The notes under the pieces: model-generated
What the model saw: the letters and a program-made list of their open reading frames with translations, nothing else
What the model was told of the DNA's origin: nothing
Databases searched by the model: none
In this document: positions 9,961 through 19,017 of the stretch, in pieces
Numbering within the stretch: the first letter of the stretch is position 1
Layout of the letters: every line of letters starts with the position of its first letter
Origin: a virus
Strand: one strand, 5' to 3'
DNA length: 23,608 nt
Virus record (IMG/VR): IMGVR_UViG_3300031669_000236
Span: 1-23,608 of that record
Program-made: the position numbers and the translations under genes

Positions 9961-10425
9961 ATGAGCGCGTTAATATCTTTTCTGGGTGGTTCAGTTTTCC
10001 GCATGGTCTGGGGCGAGGTATCGGCCTACATGACCAAAAAGCAGGATCACGAACACGAAATAGAGCGCATGAAGTTACAGGGCGAGGAAGATGCAGCGCA
10101 GCACGCACGCAACCTTGAATCCATTACGGTGCAGGCTGGACTCGGGGTTAAAACAATTCAGGTGCAATCTGACGCCATTACTAGCCAGCTTGAAACCGGT
10201 GCCTGGGCGCAAGCCGTGACCGACGTCGGCAAACAAACCGGCATCAAGCTAATAGATATCTGGAATGGCGCAATCCGCCCATGGCTGGCAACAGTGGCCA
10301 CTGTGATGGTAATAGTTCAGTTCGTCCAGCACGGCTTTGTCATGACCGATTGGGATAGGGAGCTGGTCGGGGCAATCCTCGGCATCTATGTTGCAGATCG
10401 CTCATTGAAGCACAGGGGCAAGTAA
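9961..10425 (+). CDS. holin-like membrane protein (GTA/3TM holin type), 154 residues
   Basis: The C-terminal 50 residues hold two hydrophobic segments (WLATVATVMVIVQF; ELVGAILGIYVADRSL), preceded by the IWNGAIRPW motif often seen in phage holins of the 3TM/GTA type. The N-terminus has a weakly hydrophobic first helix (SALISFLGGSVFRMVWGEVS), then a charged coiled-coil spacer. It would form the inner-membrane hole for release of the lysozyme encoded next. AAGGGGG precedes ATG 9961. Its stop overlaps the lysozyme start. Confidence 0.72.
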   Translation: MSALISFLGGSVFRMVWGEVSAYMTKKQDHEHEIERMKLQGEEDAAQHARNLESITVQAGLGVKTIQVQSDAITSQLETGAWAQAVTDVGKQTGIKLIDIWNGAIRPWLATVATVMVIVQFVQHGFVMTDWDRELVGAILGIYVADRSLKHRGK

Positions 10426-10898
10426 TGAATGTGAGCCTTGCAATCGAAGTTGCTGCTGCGCTATGCCGCCGCTTCGAAGGCTTTTATTCAACCCCATATT
10501 TGTGTCCTGCCGGAGTTCCGACTATCGGCTATGGGGCAACTTTTTACCCTGACGGACGCGCCGTACAATTAACAGATCAACCAATCACCCGCCAGCAAGC
10601 CGAAGATATGCTGCTCTGGATGATCCGCACAAAATACCTCCCCGCTGTACTCAAGCTCTGCCCTAACATCGACAATCCTGATCGGCTGGCGGCAATTATC
10701 GACTTCACCTTCAACCTCGGCAGCGGCAACCTGCGCATCAGCAACCTGCGCAGGCGCATTAATTCAGGTCGATGGGATGATGTGCCAGCGGAGCTGATGA
10801 AATGGGTTAAGGGTGGCGGAAAAGTTTTAAGCGGGCTAGTTAAACGAAGAGCTGCCGAAGCATATTTGTGTCTAAATGCCTGCACGGAGCGTAAGTAA
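10425..10898 (+). CDS. phage lysozyme (GH24, T4/P22 type endolysin), 157 residues
   Basis: [20 protein letters not shown] is the active-site loop of the GH24 muramidases. Catalytic Glu18, then position 27, then Thr33 have exactly the 9 and 6 spacing of T4 lysozyme E11-D20-T26, but position 27 is Cys instead of Asp. Cys here is known in some phage lysozymes and in active T4 mutants. Later [40 protein letters not shown] confirm the family. There is no cleavable signal peptide, so release depends on the holin-like protein. Its end overlaps the next gene. Confidence 0.9.
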   Translation: MNVSLAIEVAAALCRRFEGFYSTPYLCPAGVPTIGYGATFYPDGRAVQLTDQPITRQQAEDMLLWMIRTKYLPAVLKLCPNIDNPDRLAAIIDFTFNLGSGNLRISNLRRRINSGRWDDVPAELMKWVKGGGKVLSGLVKRRAAEAYLCLNACTERK

Positions 10899-11251
10899 TG
10901 CCGCACGAGGATAACGAATTGATCGCATATCGCCTAAGCAATCTCGAACGGATTACAGCAGACATGGCGATCGCGGTTAAAAGTATCGCTGAATCGTTGA
11001 CGACTCTGGCCAGACTGGAAGTAAAGCACGAGGAAACCCGAGAAGCGCTGGGCCGGGCATTTACTGAAATTGAAAAGAACAGAATTGAGCAGGCAGCGGT
11101 AAATAAGGACATTGAGACCCGCACCAGGAAGATTGAAGAGGATATGCCCGCATTGAAGATGACCAGTAGTTGGACGGTAACTGGCGCGCTCGGCATTGTG
11201 GCGATGGTCGGATTGGCCGTTGTAGCGCTGGTTATTCATAAAGGGGCTTAG
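10898..11251 (+). CDS. coiled-coil protein with C-terminal membrane anchor, 117 residues
   Basis: A long charged helix (residues 5-90) is followed by one hydrophobic segment ([20 protein letters not shown]) and a short HKGA tail. This is the layout of XhlA-like or Rz-like lysis accessory proteins, a coiled coil tethered to the inner membrane. With the holin-like and lysozyme genes it forms the lysis module. The exact role, holin helper or spanin part, cannot be decided. Start ATG overlaps the lysozyme stop. Confidence 0.6.
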   Translation: MPHEDNELIAYRLSNLERITADMAIAVKSIAESLTTLARLEVKHEETREALGRAFTEIEKNRIEQAAVNKDIETRTRKIEEDMPALKMTSSWTVTGALGIVAMVGLAVVALVIHKGA

Positions 11252-11272
11252 TTATCGCGAATAGGTGATATT

Positions 11273-11359
11273 ATGGAAGCAATCGGCATAATGTTTGAAT
11301 GGATAGCCATAAGTTTAGCCGTATGGATAACAATTTTCTATTTTTGGATGAAAGGGTAA
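11273..11359 (+). CDS. 28-residue membrane peptide
   Basis: AGGTGAT precedes ATG 11273. The peptide (MEAIGIMFEWIAISLAVWIT, then IFYFWMKG) is one hydrophobic transmembrane helix rich in Trp and Ile, with a Lys at the end. Its place right after the lysis genes suggests a tiny holin, antiholin or pinholin-type accessory; this is inference. Confidence 0.55.
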   Translation: MEAIGIMFEWIAISLAVWITIFYFWMKG

Positions 11360-11362
11360 ATC

Positions 11363-11698
11363 ATGGACATGCCAGTACCTCAGCCGCAACAAATCCCTCA
11401 GCCACAAATGCAACCGCCCCAACCAGGGCCAAATATGCAGGCCACGACGGGGCAACAACCGCCACAACAACCAATGGGACAAGGCCCTTTAGGTTCAGGA
11501 ATGGCAAATAACGCCATGATGCTGACTAAATTCCGTGAGCCGTATATGCAAATGGCAACCCAGATGGCGATGGACGGTCAAGAACCACCTCCCTTTGAGC
11601 AATGGGTGCAAAGTCAAACACAACAACCGCAAGAACAAGCCCCGCAAGATCGTAGAGGGATGTTGACTCGTTTGATAAGTAGCTTAAAAGGTACTTAA
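11363..11698 (+). CDS. Pro/Gln-rich protein, 111 residues
   Basis: GAAAGGG precedes ATG 11363. The N-terminal half is a run of Pro and Gln (MPVPQPQQIPQPQMQPPQPG), the middle a Met-rich stretch, the end short and basic. It is probably disordered, perhaps a structural accessory or an internal virion protein. No family recognised. A second frame over the same stretch (11299-11511) is a shadow. Confidence 0.65.
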   Translation: MDMPVPQPQQIPQPQMQPPQPGPNMQATTGQQPPQQPMGQGPLGSGMANNAMMLTKFREPYMQMATQMAMDGQEPPPFEQWVQSQTQQPQEQAPQDRRGMLTRLISSLKGT

Positions 11699-11731
11699 TC
11701 ACTTAAATGGCGAGAATCACGCCTCCTATCA

Positions 11732-12181
11732 ATGGCCCTAACATCAAAACAAGAAAGATTCTCGCAAGAGGTTGCAAGCGGGAAGAATCAATCAGACGCT
11801 TATCGTGTAGCCTATGAGGTAAAGCCTGGCACAAAGCCTTCATCAGTAAACGTGAGTGCTGCAAAACTTATGGCAATGCCTAATATTGCACAAAGGGTGG
11901 CTGAGCTACGTAAACCAATAGTAGAAATTGTTCAAATCACGCTTGAAACACACCTAGCACGGCTTGAACATCTTGGGAAAATGGCGGAAGCTTCAGAGAA
12001 ATGGGACGCAGCTATAAAAGCTGAAATCGGCAGGGCAAAGGCCGCCGGTATTGTTACTGATAAAATCGAAGCGAAATTATCTGGAGGGTTAGAAATTGGA
12101 GTTTCTGCCCGTCCAAAGTTAACTAAAGAGGAATGGTTAAAACTACATGGTTTGGGAACCACAGGCAGGCCCACAGAGTAG
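11732..12181 (+). CDS. terminase small subunit, 149 residues
   Basis: LTSKQERFSQEVASGKNQSD, AYRVAYEVKPGT and VNVSAAKLMAMPNIAQRVAE are the classic Terminase_2 family features (helix-turn-helix for pac recognition). The C-terminal half is helical and charged and presumably contacts the large subunit. The ribosome site is weak. A mini-hairpin GGCG/CGCC lies just upstream (11709-11723). The large subunit gene overlaps its end by 35 bases, as usual for coupled terminase genes. Confidence 0.85.
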   Translation: MALTSKQERFSQEVASGKNQSDAYRVAYEVKPGTKPSSVNVSAAKLMAMPNIAQRVAELRKPIVEIVQITLETHLARLEHLGKMAEASEKWDAAIKAEIGRAKAAGIVTDKIEAKLSGGLEIGVSARPKLTKEEWLKLHGLGTTGRPTE

Positions 12182-13631
12182 CGCTCTTTTAGCTGACTGG
12201 TGCGATGAGCTCTTTTATGGTGGGGAGCGCGGCGGTGGGAAGTCTGATTATCAGCTTGGTTATCAAGAGGATGGAGCTCTAAATTATAACGGGAAGTCAC
12301 GTGGGATTATGTTCCGCAAAACTTATGCAGAACTAGAAGAACTACAGGCTAGAGCATGTGAGGTATTCCCTCAATCCGGCGCGATATACAAAACACAACC
12401 TAGCTCAAGCTATCCTTTTTCAAACTGCTGGTATTGGCCCAATGGGGCAACAGTTAAGATGAGATTTATTGAGCATGAGCGAGATTACGGCAGGTATCAC
12501 GGCCATCAATACACGCATATCAGCTTTGATGAGGTGACCGAATACCCAACCCCAGCGGGATTGCTTAAAATGCTATCAACGCTGCGAAGCCCAAACGGCG
12601 TACCATGCACGATGAGGGCTACAGGGAATCCGGGAGGTATAGGTCATGGATGGGTAAAGGAACGATACGTTTCTAATGGCGAATATAAACCATTTAAAGA
12701 CCCTGATACTGGCTTTGTGAGAATGTTCGTCCCCTCCAAAACAACAGATAATCAAATTCTTTTAGTTAGCGATCCAGAATATAGAAATAGAATCAAGGCC
12801 GCAACGGGTGGTAATGATGCGTTGCGGAAAGCATGGCTAGAGGGTGATTGGAATATAGTAGCGGGGGCATTTTTTGATTGCTGGAGCCAATCTCGACACG
12901 TTATTAGGCCATTTGCGATACCTGGACACTGGCTTAAATTTAGGTCTGGAGACTGGGGGAGTGCAAAACCATTCTCTTTTGGATGGTGGGCTGTTGTATC
13001 AGATGATTACCGGACACATGAGGGCTTAACCTTGCCTAGAGGGTGTATGGTTAGGTATAAAGAATGGTACGGGGTTAAAAAAGATGCTTACGGGACTATA
13101 CAATATAATGTAGGCATTAAAATGGTGGCTGAGGACGTTGGCGCTTCAATTGCACAAAAAGATGGATATGACGAAATATCATACTCAGTGCTTGATCCCG
13201 CTGCATTCACGGCAGATGGTGGTGAAAGTCTCGCTGAACGAATATATACTGGCAGCGGCTCAAAAGTTATTTTTCGTAGGGCTGATAATGCTAGAGTAGG
13301 CCAAAGAGGTGCAATGGGCGGATGGGATGCAATGCGATCTAGGTTAATTGGGGAGGATTCTGATCGGCCTATGATTGTTTGTTTTTCAACTTGCACTGAG
13401 TCAATTAGAACAATACCTGTGCAACAGCACGACAAAGACAGGATAGAGGATATTGATACAGATGGGGAAGATCATGCAGCAGATGAATGGCGTTATGCTT
13501 GCATGTCTAGGCCGTGGGTAAATGATAAGCCTAAAGGAGTTGAAGCAATAAGAGGTATAACAGTAGGCCAGCAAACAGTAAGTTTGGAGGAAATGTGGAA
13601 ATCAACCCCAACACCAAGGAGCAGAATTTAA
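12147..13631 (+). CDS. terminase large subunit, 494 residues
   Basis: ATPase Walker A is GERGGGKS (residues 26-33); Walker B SFDE (126-129) follows the THI strand. Nuclease-domain acidic residues sit in FRSGDWGS (265-272), in the SVLDPAAF region, and at DEW near residue 455. Order and spacing fit the two-domain packaging motor of tailed phages that cuts concatemers and threads DNA into the capsid. ATG 12147 gives the expected N-terminus close to Walker A. The start lies inside the small subunit gene in another frame. Confidence 0.93.
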   Translation: MVWEPQAGPQSSALLADWCDELFYGGERGGGKSDYQLGYQEDGALNYNGKSRGIMFRKTYAELEELQARACEVFPQSGAIYKTQPSSSYPFSNCWYWPNGATVKMRFIEHERDYGRYHGHQYTHISFDEVTEYPTPAGLLKMLSTLRSPNGVPCTMRATGNPGGIGHGWVKERYVSNGEYKPFKDPDTGFVRMFVPSKTTDNQILLVSDPEYRNRIKAATGGNDALRKAWLEGDWNIVAGAFFDCWSQSRHVIRPFAIPGHWLKFRSGDWGSAKPFSFGWWAVVSDDYRTHEGLTLPRGCMVRYKEWYGVKKDAYGTIQYNVGIKMVAEDVGASIAQKDGYDEISYSVLDPAAFTADGGESLAERIYTGSGSKVIFRRADNARVGQRGAMGGWDAMRSRLIGEDSDRPMIVCFSTCTESIRTIPVQQHDKDRIEDIDTDGEDHAADEWRYACMSRPWVNDKPKGVEAIRGITVGQQTVSLEEMWKSTPTPRSRI

Positions 13632-13641
13632 CAAAAAATTG

Positions 13642-13704
13642 CATTTATTTGCACATTTATGCAAAATTAAGCATATAATCAGCTTAACTAGTTCGCCGTG
13701 AGGC
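13642..13704 (+). promoter_or_regulatory. probable promoter and hairpin before the structural genes
   Basis: TATAAT (13674-13679) is a perfect -10. The -35 is less clear (TTGCAC with 19-base spacing, or GCACAT at 17). Repeats TTGCA, TTGCA, TGCAA recur about every 11 bases upstream (13639-13665). The hairpin GCC-GTGA-GGC follows at 13695-13704 and recurs before the scaffold gene at 16927-16936. Confidence 0.5.
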
Positions 13705-13717
13705 AGAAGGGTGATTT

Positions 13718-14026
13718 ATGTCAGGAATCAATTTACCATATCGTTATCAATACGAGCACGTTGCGGCAAGTCAAACGGCACAAGTTTTAGGTGGAACGGG
13801 CGCAACAGGAGATTATTTGCATCGTGTAGCTGTAACAGTTTCAACAGCAGCCACAAGCGCAGTGCAGCTTAATGACAGTGGGGTTTTAGTTCATACTCTA
13901 GTGCCAGCTAATACACCAATTGGTTGTTATTCGATCGAGCTTAATATGAGTTCTGCAACTGGCGCTTGGTCTATTACCACAGCTGCTGGTGTGGAAGTGA
14001 TGGCAGTTGGCATATTTAGCGCATAA
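13718..14026 (+). CDS. small structural-type protein, 102 residues
   Basis: Ribosome site GAAGGGTGA precedes ATG 13718. The product is rich in Thr, Ser, Ala and Gly with alternating beta-strand pattern (VAVTVSTAATSAVQLNDSGV), typical of virion decoration or neck proteins. It lies between the terminase and portal genes. No family recognised. Confidence 0.68.
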   Translation: MSGINLPYRYQYEHVAASQTAQVLGGTGATGDYLHRVAVTVSTAATSAVQLNDSGVLVHTLVPANTPIGCYSIELNMSSATGAWSITTAAGVEVMAVGIFSA

Positions 14027-14028
14027 TC

Positions 14029-16176
14029 ATGGCTAGAAAATCAGCCAAAGAAGTAAACGACCCCGCACAGCAATGGATCAAAGTCATTGCTACTTATGAG
14101 CGCGAATTCAGTAAATGGGAAAAGCGCACAGAGAAGATTCTTAAGCGTTACCGTGATGACCCTCAAAACTCACGGGGTTATAATCTAGCCAAATTCAATA
14201 TTCTGTGGTCTAACGTACAGACAGTCATCCCGGCTGTGTTTTCGCGTTTGCCAAAGCCCGACGTATCTCGCCGTTTTAAAGACAATGATCCAGTAGGTAG
14301 AGTAGCGGCAATGATCCTGGAACGTGCTTTAGAGTACGAGATTGACCATTACAGCGATTATCGTGCGGCTATGGATCAATCTGTGTTTGACCGCTTCTTA
14401 GGTGGTCGTGGCACTTCATGGGTACGCTATGAGCCACATATTACGACTGTTGATATACCGGAAGACGGTTTAGAAGTTACTGAAGATGCTGACGAAGCCG
14501 AGGATGAAACCCCCGAACAAAACGAACAGATCGAATACGAGTGCGCCCCTTGTGATTATGTTCACTGGAAAGACTTTGGGCATACTATCGCCAGGACTTG
14601 GGAAGAAGTAACAGCGGTATGGCGTAGAGTTTATATGTCCCGTGACGCTCTAAATGAGCGCTTTGGTGAAGAGATCGGCGGAAAAGTACCGCTTGATACA
14701 AAGCCTGAAGATATGAAAAAGTCAGCAGGTGACGGTGATATGTACGAAGCCGTAATCTATGAGATATGGGATAAAACATCAAATAAGGCTTATTGGTTAA
14801 GTAAATCACTCGGGCAGATCATTGATGAAAAGGAAGACCCATTAGAGTTGGAGAACTTTTGGCCTTGTCCCAAACCTCTGTATGCCACGCTAACCACTGA
14901 TAACCTCATTCCTACGCCTGATTTCGCTCTATATCAAGACCAGGCTAATACCCTTGACATTATTTCAGACCGTATTGAAGGATTAGTAAAGGCTTTACAG
15001 GTTAAAGGTGTTTATGATGCTTCTGTTCCTGAACTCGCTCGGGTATTCACTGAAGGCGAATCGGGTTCAATGATCCCTGTTAAGAACTGGGCGGCATTTG
15101 CTGAAAAGAACGGACTGAAAGGTGCAATTAACCTGATTGATCTTGTGCCGATATTCCAAGCGTTACAAGCCTGTTACCAAGCCGCTGAAGAACAGAAAAA
15201 GCAGATTTACGAAATCACCGGAATGGCGGATATTATCCGTGGATCAACCGAAGCTGGGGAGAGTGCAACTGCACAGAAGCTAAAATCGCAGTTTGGGTCT
15301 ATGAGGCTTCGCGCTCAGCAGATGAAAGTAGCTCAGTTTGCTACTGAACTACTACAGATCAAAGCGCAGATTATCTGCAAACACTTCCAGCCTGATACAA
15401 TTATCAAGATTGGCGGGTGTCTTGAACTATCCGAACAAGATCAATTAATAGTCCCTAAAGCCATTGCTCTGTTGAAAGACGCTGATACTTCATCATTCAG
15501 GATTGAAGTCGCTGCTGATTCCATGGTGCAGATGGATGAGATTCAAGAAAAACAGGACAGAGTTGAGTTTTTGGGTGCTGTGAGTTCATTCCTTGAAAAA
15601 GCACTACCCGTTGGACAGCAATCACCTGAACTTGTACCTTTAATGATGGAAATGCTTAAATTCGGTGTAACTGGATTTAAAGTTGGTAAGGGCATGGAAG
15701 GGCAATTTGATGAAACAGCCGAGAAATTAAAACAAATGGCTGCACAACCTAAACAACCCCCTGTTGACCCTGAAAAGACTAAAGCAGATGCGCAAATTCA
15801 AGTCGAACAGATGAAATCACAACTTGCTGACCAGCAACATCAGCGTGAATTAATGGCTAATCAACAAGCAGAACAAGCTAATGCACAAAGAACAATGCAG
15901 CTTGAGCAGCATAAACAGGAAATGCAAGCCCAGCAAATCCAACATCAAAATCAAGTTGAAGCGCAAAGATCACAACTACAAGCCCAGCAGGATGCACAGC
16001 TTGAGCAATTACGCATGGCTAATGATGCAAAATTAGAACAAATGCGCCATAACCTTGAGTTGATGATAGCTAATATGAACAACCAGGCAAAAGTAGAAGT
16101 GGCAGAAATAGCTGCTAATACTACATTGCAAACGGCTCAAATCACTGCCGCGCAAGCTGCACAAGGGGCTGAATGA
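14029..16176 (+). CDS. portal protein (P22-like), 715 residues
   Basis: Length (P22 portal is 725), position after the terminase and the sequence fit a P22-type portal: FSKWEKRTEKILKRYRDD near the start, IPAVFSRLPKPDVSRRF, the ATLTTDNLIPTPDFALYQDQ core, and the EITGMADIIRGSTEAGESAT loop. From about residue 585 the protein turns into a Gln/Ala/Met-rich helix of about 130 residues (QQAEQANAQRTMQLEQHK and more), corresponding to the long helical barrel of P22 portal. Twelve copies form the vertex ring for packaging and tail attachment. The next gene overlaps its stop. Confidence 0.92.
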   Translation: MARKSAKEVNDPAQQWIKVIATYEREFSKWEKRTEKILKRYRDDPQNSRGYNLAKFNILWSNVQTVIPAVFSRLPKPDVSRRFKDNDPVGRVAAMILERALEYEIDHYSDYRAAMDQSVFDRFLGGRGTSWVRYEPHITTVDIPEDGLEVTEDADEAEDETPEQNEQIEYECAPCDYVHWKDFGHTIARTWEEVTAVWRRVYMSRDALNERFGEEIGGKVPLDTKPEDMKKSAGDGDMYEAVIYEIWDKTSNKAYWLSKSLGQIIDEKEDPLELENFWPCPKPLYATLTTDNLIPTPDFALYQDQANTLDIISDRIEGLVKALQVKGVYDASVPELARVFTEGESGSMIPVKNWAAFAEKNGLKGAINLIDLVPIFQALQACYQAAEEQKKQIYEITGMADIIRGSTEAGESATAQKLKSQFGSMRLRAQQMKVAQFATELLQIKAQIICKHFQPDTIIKIGGCLELSEQDQLIVPKAIALLKDADTSSFRIEVAADSMVQMDEIQEKQDRVEFLGAVSSFLEKALPVGQQSPELVPLMMEMLKFGVTGFKVGKGMEGQFDETAEKLKQMAAQPKQPPVDPEKTKADAQIQVEQMKSQLADQQHQRELMANQQAEQANAQRTMQLEQHKQEMQAQQIQHQNQVEAQRSQLQAQQDAQLEQLRMANDAKLEQMRHNLELMIANMNNQAKVEVAEIAANTTLQTAQITAAQAAQGAE

Positions 16177-16520
16177 TGGATATTAGTGCATGTGGAGCGA
16201 TTAAAGACGAATGGTTAAGGGAATGGAACATCAAGCCTGAAGATCAAGAGTCAGTCTGGAAGGCTAAACTTGCCCTTGATGAAAAAGCGATGGCTCAAAC
16301 AGGACAAATCAGGCCTAATTTTGGAATTATTCCAGATATAAAACCATATACTAGTCAAATAGATGGAAGTGTGATAGAGTCACGATCACAACACAGGAAT
16401 CACCTAAAACAGCACGGGTGTATTGAAGTAGGTAACGAGAAGCAGCAACAGCGGAAACCTGAAGAACCCAAGGGACTGAAGGATGTAATAGGCCGCGAAG
16501 TTTATAGACATCTAGGATAA
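16173..16520 (+). CDS. conserved phage head-region protein, 115 residues
   Basis: The segment FGIIPDIKPYTSQIDGSVIE, then RSQHRNHLKQHGCIEVGNE, is one I recognise as recurring in a small protein next to P22-type portal genes. The order IPDIKPY and HLKQHG is its hallmark, without an assigned function. Charged, soluble; a start at 16173 or 16176 is possible. AAGGGG precedes it. Confidence 0.7.
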   Translation: MMDISACGAIKDEWLREWNIKPEDQESVWKAKLALDEKAMAQTGQIRPNFGIIPDIKPYTSQIDGSVIESRSQHRNHLKQHGCIEVGNEKQQQRKPEEPKGLKDVIGREVYRHLG

Positions 16521-16532
16521 AGGAGTAATATT

Positions 16533-16907
16533 ATGGCACTTTCTAAAGATTTGATGGGTGGTGGATTCTCGGCTGGTCAAGCGCATGCGCTCGGTGGTGG
16601 TTATGCTGCAATCACCGCAGCAGGTTCTACCCAAGCAGATGCCGCCACATTGACAGCTTCTAACTGTGTGGTTGCCAGTGCAGACGGCACTAATGGTGTA
16701 GTTCTGAACGGTGATATTGGTGACACGGTTTTGGTGTTTAATAACTCTGGCTCAACCCTTAAAGTCTATCCTAACGTTGGTGCTGCTATTGCAGTAGCTG
16801 GTACAGGATTAGGTTCTGCGAATGCGGCTTTTAGCCAGTTGACATATAAATTGACACAATACAAGAAGTTGACCACTACTCAATGGGTGGCTTTGACTAC
16901 GGCTTAA
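16533..16907 (+). CDS. beta-rich virion protein, 124 residues
   Basis: AAAGGAGTAAT precedes ATG 16533. A Gly/Ala-rich start (GGGFSAGQAHALGGGYAAIT) is followed by alternating small and hydrophobic residues, then QLTYKLTQYKKLTTTQWVAL. Probably a capsid decoration or structural accessory; position between portal and scaffold supports a virion role. No family recognised. Confidence 0.68.
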   Translation: MALSKDLMGGGFSAGQAHALGGGYAAITAAGSTQADAATLTASNCVVASADGTNGVVLNGDIGDTVLVFNNSGSTLKVYPNVGAAIAVAGTGLGSANAAFSQLTYKLTQYKKLTTTQWVALTTA

Positions 16908-16926
16908 TATTGAAATTAACTTAAAT

Positions 16927-16936
16927 GCCGTGAGGC
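16927..16936 (+). other. GCC-GTGA-GGC mini-hairpin before the scaffold gene
   Basis: The 10-mer GCCGTGAGGC is identical to that at 13695-13704. A GNRA-type loop on a three-base stem, 14 bases ahead of the ATG. Preceded by ACTTAAATG, also found before the small terminase gene at 11701. Confidence 0.4.
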
Positions 16937-16949
16937 TATTGGAGTAAAT

Positions 16950-17978
16950 ATGGAACCGCAAACCACTTTGCGCGACACGATAGAAGCAAGTTTTGACAAG
17001 GTAGAATCTGAACTACCTCAAGAACAGATTCAAGAAGTTGAAGTTAAAGAGCCAAAACTCAGGGACGAATCAGGAAAGTTTGCTACTGACAAGGTAGAAA
17101 TTAAACCTGAAGTTACTCAGGAAGAAAAGCCGGAAGTAACACAAGAAGAAAAGCCAGCTTTAATGCGGCCTACTACTTGGAAAAAAGAATATCTCCCTAT
17201 TTGGGACAAGTTATCAAAAGGCGAACAATTAAGCCTTGAAGAAAGCGCAAAATTAGCGGCTTACAGCAACCAGCGTGAAAATGAATATAAGACTGGTGTT
17301 TCTACCTATAAAGCAGAAGCCCAGCAAGCAAAGATGCTACAAGATGCCATTGCGCCTTTTGTACCAGACTTGCAAGCGCAGAACATACCGCCTGGGCAAT
17401 TCATCCAGAATTTAGGCAATGCGCACATGATGCTAACAAAGGGAACACCGCAACAAAAGATTGCGTTGTTTTCAAAGTTAGCACAGGATTATGGTATTCC
17501 GCTTAACATGGTTGCTACACAGCAACAAGGCGGGCAACCTAATCAAGAAATAATGCAGTTAATGCAAGAACTTCAGACTATCAAAAGTCAAGTTTCTGGC
17601 GTAACTGGTTGGAAAGATCAGCTAGAGAACCAACAGGTTCAACAGCAATTATCAGAATATTCGGATGCGTCAAAGTATCCATATTTTGAAATGGTACGAG
17701 GCAACATGGCTCAACTCCTTGAGTCAGGAAAAGCTCAAACCTTAAAAGAAGCCTATGAAATAGCTTCTGAACCACTTGAAACGATGCTCAACCAAAGACT
17801 AGAACAAGTCAAGGTTCCATCGCATGTGAATCAGGATGCTGTTAAACAGGCTAAAGCCAAAGCGGTATCGACCAAGTCATCCACACCTAGTGGATCAGTG
17901 TCTACAGGCTCGGCAAAGGATAGACGCGCTCTATTATCTGAAGCGGTGGATAATTTAATGAGCGGGTCAAGAGTTTAA
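16950..17978 (+). CDS. scaffolding protein, 342 residues
   Basis: It lies immediately upstream of the major capsid gene, is highly charged, Gln/Glu/Lys-rich and mostly helical, and has a disordered N-terminus with a tandem repeat KPEVTQEE (2 copies, residues 52-68). Scaffold proteins of P22-type phages have this nature and organise coat subunits, then leave. The C-terminal end (AKDRRALLSEAVDNLMSG) is a helical basic segment, the usual coat-binding part. Start ATG 16950 has TTGGAG upstream, behind a GCC-GTGA-GGC hairpin. Confidence 0.8.
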   Translation: MEPQTTLRDTIEASFDKVESELPQEQIQEVEVKEPKLRDESGKFATDKVEIKPEVTQEEKPEVTQEEKPALMRPTTWKKEYLPIWDKLSKGEQLSLEESAKLAAYSNQRENEYKTGVSTYKAEAQQAKMLQDAIAPFVPDLQAQNIPPGQFIQNLGNAHMMLTKGTPQQKIALFSKLAQDYGIPLNMVATQQQGGQPNQEIMQLMQELQTIKSQVSGVTGWKDQLENQQVQQQLSEYSDASKYPYFEMVRGNMAQLLESGKAQTLKEAYEIASEPLETMLNQRLEQVKVPSHVNQDAVKQAKAKAVSTKSSTPSGSVSTGSAKDRRALLSEAVDNLMSGSRV

Positions 17979-17998
17979 CTTGATTCTAGGAGAATATT

Positions 17999-18994
17999 AT
18001 GGCCTTCGCCAATAGCGCAATTACGGACATTATCGCAACAACCATCCAGTCACGTTCGGGAGAACTGGCTGATAACTTGACTAACAACAACGCCCTTCTG
18101 CGCCGTTTGAAAACAAAAGGCAATGTGCGTCCTTTCTCAGGCGGTAACGTGATCTTGGAAGAGATTATGTATAACGACACTACCACTAACAATGCTAACT
18201 CATATAGCGGTTATGAACTGATTAACATCAGCCCTGACAGCCCTATCAGTGCAGCGCAATACGCTATTACTCAATATGCCGATGCAGTAACAATGTCCGG
18301 CCTTGAAGGTTTGCAAAATAGCGGCAAAGAACAGATTATCGACTTGCTTGATGGTCGTATGAAAGTTTCTGAAGCTCGTCTGCTTAACCGTATCGCGGGT
18401 GACATTTATCTGGATGGTACAGGTAACGGTGGTAAAAACATCACTGGTCTGGCTGCTGCTGTGCCTGATGCCCCTAGCTCTGGTACTTATGGTGGTATCA
18501 ACCGTGCTACTTGGTCTTTCTGGCAATCTCAGAAATATTCAGGTGCGACAGACGGTGGTGCTGCGGTGAGTGCTTCTAACATTCAGCAATACATGACTAC
18601 CTTGGCATTGCGTCTGGTACGCGGTAACGATAAAGCGGATTTGATCGTGGCTGACGGTAACTACTATGGACTGTATGTCAATTCTCTCCAAGCTATTCAA
18701 CGTATAACATCAGACTCTGATGCTGCCGCAGGCTTCGCATCACTGAAGTTCTACGGTGGTGGTATGAGTGCTGACGTTGTAATGGATGGCGGTATCGGCG
18801 CATCAGCAACAGCTAACCATATGTGGTTCTTGAATACAAATTACATCTTCCTGCGTCCGCATAAAGATCGTAACTTTGTGCCAATTGGCGGAGAACGTCA
18901 GGCAGTTAACCAAGATGCTATTGTTAAACTGTATGGCTGGGCTGGCAACTTGACCACTTCAGGCGCTCAGTTCCAAGGCGTTTTGATAGCCTAA
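17999..18994 (+). CDS. major capsid protein, 331 residues
   Basis: N-terminal ITDIIATTIQSRSGELADNL and LLRRLKTKGNVRPFSGGNVI, then the SGLEGLQNSGKEQIIDLLDG helix and the late NYIFLRPHKDRNFVPIGGER block mark the HK97-fold coat family common in podoviruses. It follows the scaffold gene with AGGAGAATATT as ribosome site. The residues are well structured with no insertion. Codon use appears more biased than in the early genes, as expected for the most abundant protein. Confidence 0.92.
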   Translation: MAFANSAITDIIATTIQSRSGELADNLTNNNALLRRLKTKGNVRPFSGGNVILEEIMYNDTTTNNANSYSGYELINISPDSPISAAQYAITQYADAVTMSGLEGLQNSGKEQIIDLLDGRMKVSEARLLNRIAGDIYLDGTGNGGKNITGLAAAVPDAPSSGTYGGINRATWSFWQSQKYSGATDGGAAVSASNIQQYMTTLALRLVRGNDKADLIVADGNYYGLYVNSLQAIQRITSDSDAAAGFASLKFYGGGMSADVVMDGGIGASATANHMWFLNTNYIFLRPHKDRNFVPIGGERQAVNQDAIVKLYGWAGNLTTSGAQFQGVLIA

Positions 18995-19017
18995 CAACAA
19001 AAGAAAAGGAGAATATT

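Noticed and set aside
11299-11511. 70-residue Thr/Ala-rich ORF
   Set aside because: Shadow of the Pro/Gln-rich gene at 11363 and of the 28-residue membrane peptide, without a ribosome site.
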